A DNA stretch of 10,772 bases from an uncultured Corynebacterium sp. (GTDB lineage Bacteria > Actinomycetota > Actinomycetes > Mycobacteriales > Mycobacteriaceae). Within the stretch, counting starts at the first letter, position 1; each line of letters opens with the position of its first letter. The DNA is taken from contig CALZCR010000021.1 in assembly GCA_945631445.1 (NCBI GenBank), positions 1 through 10,772 on the forward strand. The letters are read 5' to 3'. Positions 6,408-10,772 of this stretch are shown one piece after another. The position numbers and the translations under genes were made by a program. The notes below the pieces were generated by a model, which had not been told where the DNA came from, searched no databases, and saw only the letters and a program-made list of their open reading frames with translations.

Positions 6408-7348
6408 GGCTTCTCCTCCTGCGTCGGGTGCGCGGGCCGGGCCCGGTATTGTGCGCTGTCCCGGGTGGTCTGGATGTACGCGTCTTCCAGGGAGGCCCGG
6501 CGCTGGGTCAGCTCGGTCAGCGCGACGCCGCCGGCGAAGGCCAACGAGCCGATCTCGTCGGTGGTGTGGTCGGGGACTTCCAGGAACTGGCGTCCTTCCG
6601 GGTCCACGTCGACCCGGTGGTCGAGACCTTCTCGCCGCAGCAGATCCTGCAGGGCCGCCACGTCGGGGGTGCGCGCGATCACGGACGTGGCGGAATGCTC
6701 GCGGATGAACTCGTCCACCGAAGATTCGGAGACCAGGCGACCTTGCCCGATCACGATGAGGTGGTCGGCGGTCATGGCCATTTCCGCGAGCAGGTGCGAG
6801 GAGACGAACACCGTGCGCCCCTCCGCCGCGAGCGCCTGGAGCAGGCCGCGGACCCAGCGGATGCCTTCCGGGTCGAGGCCGTTGACCGGCTCGTCCAACA
6901 GGAGGACCTCCGGGTCCCCGAGCAGCGCCGCCGCCAGGCCGAGCCGTTGCCCCATGCCGAGGGAAAAACCGCCGGCTTTCTTGCCCGCCACCGCGCTTAA
7001 CCCGACCAGGCCCAGCACCTCGTCCACTCGCCTGGCGGGCAATCCGTTGGAGTGGGCGAGCCAGAGCAGGTGGGCCGCGGCCGAACGGTTGGGGTGCACC
7101 GCCTTGGCGTCCAACAGGGCGCCGACCTTGGTCAGGGGGCGGGCGATGTCGGCGTAGCGGCGCCCGCCGATCGTGGCGGAGCCGGCGGTCGGTGCGTCCA
7201 GCCCCAGGATCATGCGCATGGTGGTGGATTTTCCCGCCCCGTTGGGGCCCAGAAAACCGGTGACCATGCCGGGGGCGACGGTGAAGCTCAGGTCGTCGAC
7301 GGCACGGACCTTCCCGTAGTCCTTGGTGAGTCCGGACACTTCGATCAT
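6404..7348 (-). CDS. ABC transporter ATP-binding protein
   Basis: A 314-residue ATPase that powers the permease encoded directly downstream. Motifs appear in order: Walker A GPNGAGKST (residues 34-42), signature SLGMGQ (129-134), Walker B VLLLDEP (148-154, with Asp152 and catalytic Glu153) and the switch histidine His185 in SSHLL. The variant signature SLGMGQ and the C-terminal extension of about 90 residues are typical of the CcmA/BcrA-type drug, lipid or antibiotic exporter ATPases. AAGG lies 8 bases before the ATG at 7348, and the NUDIX stop is only 22 bases upstream, so this is the second gene of one operon. Its stop overlaps the permease start by 4 bases. The transported compound cannot be inferred. 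Confidence 0.93.
   Translation of the reverse strand: MIEVSGLTKDYGKVRAVDDLSFTVAPGMVTGFLGPNGAGKSTTMRMILGLDAPTAGSATIGGRRYADIARPLTKVGALLDAKAVHPNRSAAAHLLWLAHSNGLPARRVDEVLGLVGLSAVAGKKAGGFSLGMGQRLGLAAALLGDPEVLLLDEPVNGLDPEGIRWVRGLLQALAAEGRTVFVSSHLLAEMAMTADHLIVIGQGRLVSESSVDEFIREHSATSVIARTPDVAALQDLLRREGLDHRVDVDPEGRQFLEVPDHTTDEIGSLAFAGGVALTELTQRRASLEDAYIQTTRDSAQYRARPAHPTQEEKP
6415..6420 (-). promoter_or_regulatory. Ribosome-binding site of the permease gene
   Basis: AGGAGG on the minus strand lies 7 bases before the GTG at 6407, inside the end of the ATPase gene. It is the strongest Shine-Dalgarno match in the window and fixes the GTG start that overlaps the ATPase stop. Confidence 0.75.
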
Positions 7349-7370
7349 GCGTTCAACCTTGTCCCCGATT

Positions 7371-7877
7371 TCATGCGAACAACTCCGTGGCCAGGGTTTT
7401 CAACCTGGGCAGCGACTCCCGGAACGCCGGCATCAGTGGCAGGTCCTCGACCTCGTTCAGCGGCACCCAGCGCAGCTCCAAGGACTCTTCGTTGGGGTCG
7501 ACGTCGATGCGGGCGCCGTCGCGGGTGACCGCCAGCACGGTGGTGTAGGTCCACCCGCCGGCCAGGGCCGGGCGGTCCGGGTCGGCCGGGAAGGGGCCGG
7601 CGGTGACTTCGCTGCGGCGGATGTCGATCAGGCGGGGATCGATGGACGTCTCCTCCACCGACTCCCGGACGGCGGCTTCCGCGGCGTCTTCGTGGGAGTC
7701 CCGCGCCCCGCCGGGCAGCGCCCAGGTTCCGCCCGCATTCGTCCATAACGCGCGATGCTGCATCAACAGTTCCGGTTCGGGTTCCGCCGCGATCAAGAAC
7801 AGTCCCGCCGCCCCGTGACGGCCCCATACCCGAGCGCCGCCAGGAGCGGCCGCCCATCCATTTCCATCGCCTTCCAT
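7371..7877 (-). CDS. NUDIX hydrolase
   Basis: A 168-residue protein with a NUDIX domain, which hydrolyses nucleoside-diphosphate-linked compounds such as damaged nucleotides. The NUDIX box spans residues 57-79: Gly57, Glu63, then R71-E72 and E75-E76, the metal-binding glutamates. The usual Gly near the end of the box is Ser78, and a usual aliphatic position is Ser73. The preceding WALPGG and the later LRWVPLNEVEDLPL are typical of MutT-like members; the substrate is unknown. The reading frame is open far upstream, but that is antisense to glnX. I chose ATG 7877 rather than ATG 7883 because TAACCT (7890-7885) lies 7 bases before 7877, so a mRNA begun there would not contain 7883. It heads the operon with the ABC genes. 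Confidence 0.87.
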   Translation of the reverse strand: MEGDGNGWAAAPGGARVWGRHGAAGLFLIAAEPEPELLMQHRALWTNAGGTWALPGGARDSHEDAAEAAVRESVEETSIDPRLIDIRRSEVTAGPFPADPDRPALAGGWTYTTVLAVTRDGARIDVDPNEESLELRWVPLNEVEDLPLMPAFRESLPRLKTLATELFA

Positions 7878-7884
7878 GCCCATG

Positions 7885-7890
7885 AGGTTA
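7885..7890 (-). promoter_or_regulatory. Candidate -10 element of the NUDIX-ABC operon (leaderless start)
   Basis: TAACCT on the minus strand (7890-7885) lies 7 bases before the ATG at 7877, matching the spacing at def, xthA and glnX. The in-frame ATG at 7883 falls between hexamer and predicted start and would not be transcribed. Confidence 0.5.
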
Positions 7891-7945
7891 CCCGCGGTGG
7901 CCCCGCAAGGGGTGTCATCCATGGCTAAGTGGTGGGACGAGGGGC

Positions 7946-7951
7946 TAGTGT
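7946..7951 (+). promoter_or_regulatory. Candidate -10 element of the glnX-glnH-pknG operon (leaderless start)
   Basis: TAGTGT lies 7 bases before the glnX ATG at 7959, and no ribosome-binding site separates them. It fits TANNNT. It faces away from the NUDIX -10 hexamer 55 bases to the left, and a CCCC-GCAA-GGGG palindrome (7901-7912) lies between. Confidence 0.5.
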
Positions 7952-7958
7952 TAAACAG

Positions 7959-9428
7959 ATGAACGGCGTTGGGAGCCGTCACAGGACGGAGACGAACCCG
8001 GGAGGTCCCGCCGCGCCTGAGACCAGGGCGGAGGACGTCTCCCCATACAACGATGCCTGGATGGACGAGCTGGCGGCGGATCGCGCCAGCGGAGCCCGCA
8101 CCACCGCCTCCGGTTTCCTCTCCGGCACCCTCGCCGGGCCCTGGCACCGGCTGCGCCGACTCCTCTCTTTCTTGGCCACCACGCCGGGCAAGATGGTCGC
8201 GATCACGGTGGTGATGTCCGTGGCCATCGGGGCGGCGGGATATTCCATGTCGCAGTCCGCGGCGAACCGCCAGGAGGGGCTCGGGGTCCTGCTCTCCGCC
8301 ACGGAGCCGTTGTCGTACTCGACGCATAACCTGTATTCGAACCTGTCGTTGGCCGACACCATCGCCACGACCAATTTCGTGCAGCCCGGCGTAGGCGACG
8401 CCGACCGGCTGGAGGATTATCACGCCGCCATTGAGCGGGCCACCTTGGCGGCGACGGAGGCCGCCGTCGGCATTCCCGCGGGCGAAGAACGGCTGCGGGA
8501 ACTGGTCGCCCAGGTGCAGCGGGAATTGCCCGTCTACACCGGCCTGGTGGAGACCGCCCGCGCCAACAACCGGGTGGGCAACCCCGTGGGCATCACGTAC
8601 ATGGCGAATGCCTCCGCACTGATGCGCGAGCGCATCTTGCCGACGGCCGCCGACTTGTTCACCACGACGAGCGACCGGGTCGGTGAGCAGCAGCAGGAGC
8701 TCACCCAACCGCAGTGGGTGCCGTTGTCCGGCCTGTTCGCCGCGATCGGTTTCTTGCTGCTGGCCCAGTGGTGGCTGTGGCGGATCACCAGGCGTCGCCT
8801 CAACCGCGGTTTTGCGGCCGCGACGTTGGCGATGGTGGTGGCCACCGGCTGGGTGGCGGGCTCCAACTTCGTCAACTGGCAAGCCGGCACCCGCAGCTTC
8901 GAGCAGGCCGCCCAGCCCTGGGACTCGTTGACCACCTCCCGGATTCAGGCGCAGCAGGCCCGCACCACAGAAACGCTCGCGCTGGTGCGCCGGGAGTCCG
9001 TCACCCAATCGACGCAGTCCTTCAACTCCACGGTGTTCACGGTCAACCTGGCCCTGGACTCCTACGCGGAGGCGCCCAACGCCGATGAAGCCACGGTGGC
9101 GCAGGCTCGCTCAGCCCTGACCGACTGGCAAAACTCCCACAACCGCTTCACCGAGGCCTTGGACGACGGCAACTACGATGAGGCGCTGCGGTTGTCCAAC
9201 AGCGCGCTGCAGCGCCCCGGCGAAGCCCCCACGGCGGCCGGGTCCTACGCGCGATTGGATCGAGCCTTAGCCGAACTCATCGACGACGCCCGCGCCACCA
9301 TGCGCGAGTTCGTCCAAGAGGGCGCCGGCGCCAACCGTTCCGTCGCGGCGGTGGTGCTGGTGCTGGCCTTAATCGCCGTGTTGAGCGTGTGGCTCGGCAT
9401 CCGGCCCCGACTCCAGGAGTACCTGTGA
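7959..9428 (+). CDS. glnX: GlnX, membrane signal relay between GlnH and PknG
   Basis: A 489-residue membrane protein identified from its four-helix layout and its place before glnH and pknG. A cytoplasmic N-terminus of about 78 residues is followed by helix 1 (79-97), an outer domain (98-252), helices 2 (253-274) and 3 (285-305), a second outer domain (306-460) and helix 4 (461-482) with a short basic tail. Both outer domains look all-helical and rich in Ala, Gln, Glu and Thr, like four-helix sensor bundles. In mycobacteria GlnX is held to pass the amino-acid signal from lipoprotein GlnH to kinase PknG. An upstream GTG (7929) could add 10 residues, but the -10 hexamer 7 bases before 7959 favours the ATG. 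The stop TGA overlaps the glnH ATG by one base. Confidence 0.9.
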   Translation: MNGVGSRHRTETNPGGPAAPETRAEDVSPYNDAWMDELAADRASGARTTASGFLSGTLAGPWHRLRRLLSFLATTPGKMVAITVVMSVAIGAAGYSMSQSAANRQEGLGVLLSATEPLSYSTHNLYSNLSLADTIATTNFVQPGVGDADRLEDYHAAIERATLAATEAAVGIPAGEERLRELVAQVQRELPVYTGLVETARANNRVGNPVGITYMANASALMRERILPTAADLFTTTSDRVGEQQQELTQPQWVPLSGLFAAIGFLLLAQWWLWRITRRRLNRGFAAATLAMVVATGWVAGSNFVNWQAGTRSFEQAAQPWDSLTTSRIQAQQARTTETLALVRRESVTQSTQSFNSTVFTVNLALDSYAEAPNADEATVAQARSALTDWQNSHNRFTEALDDGNYDEALRLSNSALQRPGEAPTAAGSYARLDRALAELIDDARATMREFVQEGAGANRSVAAVVLVLALIAVLSVWLGIRPRLQEYL

Positions 9429-10456
9429 TGCGCCCCCGTTTTCTGACCGCCTTACTCACGGCCGCCGCCCTCCTGTCCGCCTGCTCTCCCCTCCCGGAGC
9501 CGCCGCCGCCCTTGGAACAACAGACTGCGCCTGCCCTGCACCAGGCGCAGAATCGAGCCCAGGCGCCGGCGGGCCCGCCGCTTCCCGCCGGCTCCGTGTT
9601 CGAGGACGCCGACAACGTCCCGCCGGCCACCCCGGAGACGGAGGAGGTCGTGGGTTCGCTCCGCCCGGACGACGCCACCCCGGAAGAGCGCGTCCCTGAG
9701 ATCCTCGAGCGCGGGCGCCTGATCGTGGGCATCGACCAGTCCCAGAACTTGCTGTCCTTCCGCAACCCGGTCACCAGCCAGCTGGAGGGTTTCGAGGTGG
9801 ATCTGGCCCGGGAAATCGCCCGGGACGTCTTCGACAACTCCAATGCCGTGGACTTTCGTTTCATCGAGGCCGGCGAGCGGGAGAGCGCCCTGCGCAAAGG
9901 GACCGTCGACGTCGTGATCAGCACGATGTCGATCACCCAGGACCGCCAGGAAATCCTGGAGTTCTCCACCCCGTACATGAACTCCGACGTGCGCCTGCTC
10001 ACCGTGCAGGGGTCCGGGGTCCGCACCTACGAGGACTTGACCGGGGAGACAGTGTGCATCGCGGAAGGCTCGACGTCGTTGGAGCACGCCCGGCTCCACG
10101 CCTCCGACTCGCAGCTGCTGCTCACCCGCCGCTGGTCGGACTGCCTGATGGCGTTGCAGCAGAATCAGGCGGACGCGATCATCTCCGACGACACGGTGCT
10201 CTCCGGAATTGCGGCGCAAGACCCTTTCACGCACTTGACCGGCGCTTCCGTAGGGCAGGAACACTACGGGGTGGCCATCGCCAAAGAGTCGGAGAAACAC
10301 GACACGGAAGGGCTGGTGCGCCAGGTCAACTCCACGATGGAAAGAATCCGTCGCGACGGCACCTGGTGGACGATGTTCGACCGGTGGTTCGGTCCGTACC
10401 TGACCAGCCTGGGCCCGCCGGACCTGCAGTACCGAGAGGAGCCGACCGATGAGTGA
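9428..10456 (+). CDS. glnH: GlnH, amino-acid-binding lipoprotein
   Basis: A 342-residue extracytoplasmic binding protein of the SBP type 3 family. Residues 1-19 are a lipoprotein signal peptide with lipobox LSAC and lipidated Cys19. A Pro/Gln-rich linker of roughly 70 residues follows, then the binding domain from about residue 97 (RLIVGIDQSQNLLSF) to about 325, with ISTMSITQDR and FSTPYM as family motifs. Cys210 and Cys239 are placed so that they could form a disulphide. In this operon GlnH senses glutamate, aspartate or related amino acids rather than feeding a transporter: no ABC permease for it is present. The start is set by AGGAG at 9415-9419, 8 bases upstream. Its end overlaps the pknG start by 8 bases. 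Confidence 0.93.
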   Translation: MRPRFLTALLTAAALLSACSPLPEPPPPLEQQTAPALHQAQNRAQAPAGPPLPAGSVFEDADNVPPATPETEEVVGSLRPDDATPEERVPEILERGRLIVGIDQSQNLLSFRNPVTSQLEGFEVDLAREIARDVFDNSNAVDFRFIEAGERESALRKGTVDVVISTMSITQDRQEILEFSTPYMNSDVRLLTVQGSGVRTYEDLTGETVCIAEGSTSLEHARLHASDSQLLLTRRWSDCLMALQQNQADAIISDDTVLSGIAAQDPFTHLTGASVGQEHYGVAIAKESEKHDTEGLVRQVNSTMERIRRDGTWWTMFDRWFGPYLTSLGPPDLQYREEPTDE

Positions 10457-10772
10457 CCGGGACACCGACCGCAGCATGCGCCCCCTGCCGGAGCAGCGGG
10501 AAGACGATGACGCGTCGACGCCGGTGGCCGGGCTGTCCGAACCCGTCGACGCGCCCGGCACCCAGGCCGTCGCCTTCGACCCCTTCGCCGACGACGATGA
10601 CTACGAGCAAGACACGGGCGACGCCGAGGAAGATATCGCCGAGCTGCTCAAAGACCTCGACGAGTTGCGCGACACCCGGGACGAGCAACGCCTGAACACC
10701 GCAGAACGCTCGCACCGCGAGGCGATCAGCACGTTCCGCTCCCGGCGCGGCGCGCGACGCACCGCCCGGCCG
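10449..10772 (+). CDS. pknG: Serine/threonine protein kinase PknG, N-terminal part (cut by window edge)
   Basis: The first 108 codons of PknG; the kinase and TPR domains lie beyond the window. What is visible is the disordered N-terminal region: TQAVAFDPFADD (residues 38-49) carries Thr38, equivalent to the autophosphorylation site that in relatives recruits the FHA domain of OdhI/GarA. It is followed by an acidic stretch, a charged helix (EEDIAELLKDLDELRDTRDE, about 60-79) and a basic FRSRRGARR segment before the kinase domain. PknG phosphorylates OdhI to release inhibition of 2-oxoglutarate dehydrogenase. AGGAG at 10437-10441 lies 7 bases before the ATG, and the ATG precedes the glnH stop, so translation is coupled. 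No rubredoxin-type Cys motif appears in the visible part. Identification rests on this N-terminus plus the operon context. Confidence 0.9.
   Translation, partial: MSDRDTDRSMRPLPEQREDDDASTPVAGLSEPVDAPGTQAVAFDPFADDDDYEQDTGDAEEDIAELLKDLDELRDTRDEQRLNTAERSHREAISTFRSRRGARRTARP

Noticed and set aside
7371..9008. One 545-codon minus-strand gene including the NUDIX domain
   Set aside because: Only the last 168 codons look like a protein family; the rest is antisense to glnX and Gly/Arg-rich in the manner of shadow frames in high-GC DNA.
1..10772. CRISPR arrays, insertion sequences, tRNA or rRNA genes, attachment sites
   Set aside because: No spaced repeats, transposase motifs, CCA-ended cloverleaf-like segments or rRNA-like stretches were seen on reading both strands.

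Overview
The window is high-GC actinobacterial DNA and looks like a chromosomal segment of a Corynebacterium or close relative. Three things point there: the glnX-glnH-pknG nutrient-sensing operon, the def / cg3035-type acetyltransferase / xthA neighbourhood with a divergent DUF3263 gene (the same set as Rv0427c-Rv0430 in Mycobacterium tuberculosis, recalled from knowledge and not searched), and four or more genes whose -10 hexamer sits exactly where a leaderless mRNA would begin at the start codon. I see no mobile element, CRISPR array, rRNA or tRNA. No gene-free stretch exceeds 300 bases; the longest is 115 bases (549-663). This is core-genome territory rather than an accessory island.

Left part (1-914, minus strand): the N-terminal part of an MMPL-family membrane transporter runs off the left edge. 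Upstream of it lies a small DUF3263 protein whose stop codon sits inside a perfect 7-bp hairpin. The MMPL upstream region holds two TTGC/GCAA inverted repeats.

Centre-left (914-5599, mostly plus strand): peptide deformylase (def), a GNAT acetyltransferase resembling the cg3035 N-acetylglutamate synthase type, a VOC/PhnB-like protein, then exodeoxyribonuclease III (xthA) and cardiolipin synthase (cls). A 60-residue DUF6440-like gene lies on the minus strand between the VOC gene and xthA and converges with the VOC gene through a shared hairpin. The def and DUF3263 start codons are only 16 bases apart, and two overlapping -10 hexamers on opposite strands fill that gap.

Centre-right (5616-7877, minus strand): a NUDIX hydrolase, an ABC ATPase and an ABC-2 type permease form a tight three-gene operon.

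Right part (7959-10772, plus strand): glnX, glnH and pknG overlap at their stop and start codons. The lipoprotein GlnH binds an amino acid outside the membrane, the four-helix membrane protein GlnX relays the signal, and the kinase PknG (cut off by the window edge) phosphorylates OdhI/GarA to adjust 2-oxoglutarate dehydrogenase flux. No wholly new system is evident. The most notable signals are the compact divergent promoter, the repeated leaderless-start geometry, the twofold sensor architecture of GlnX and the hairpins placed on stop codons.
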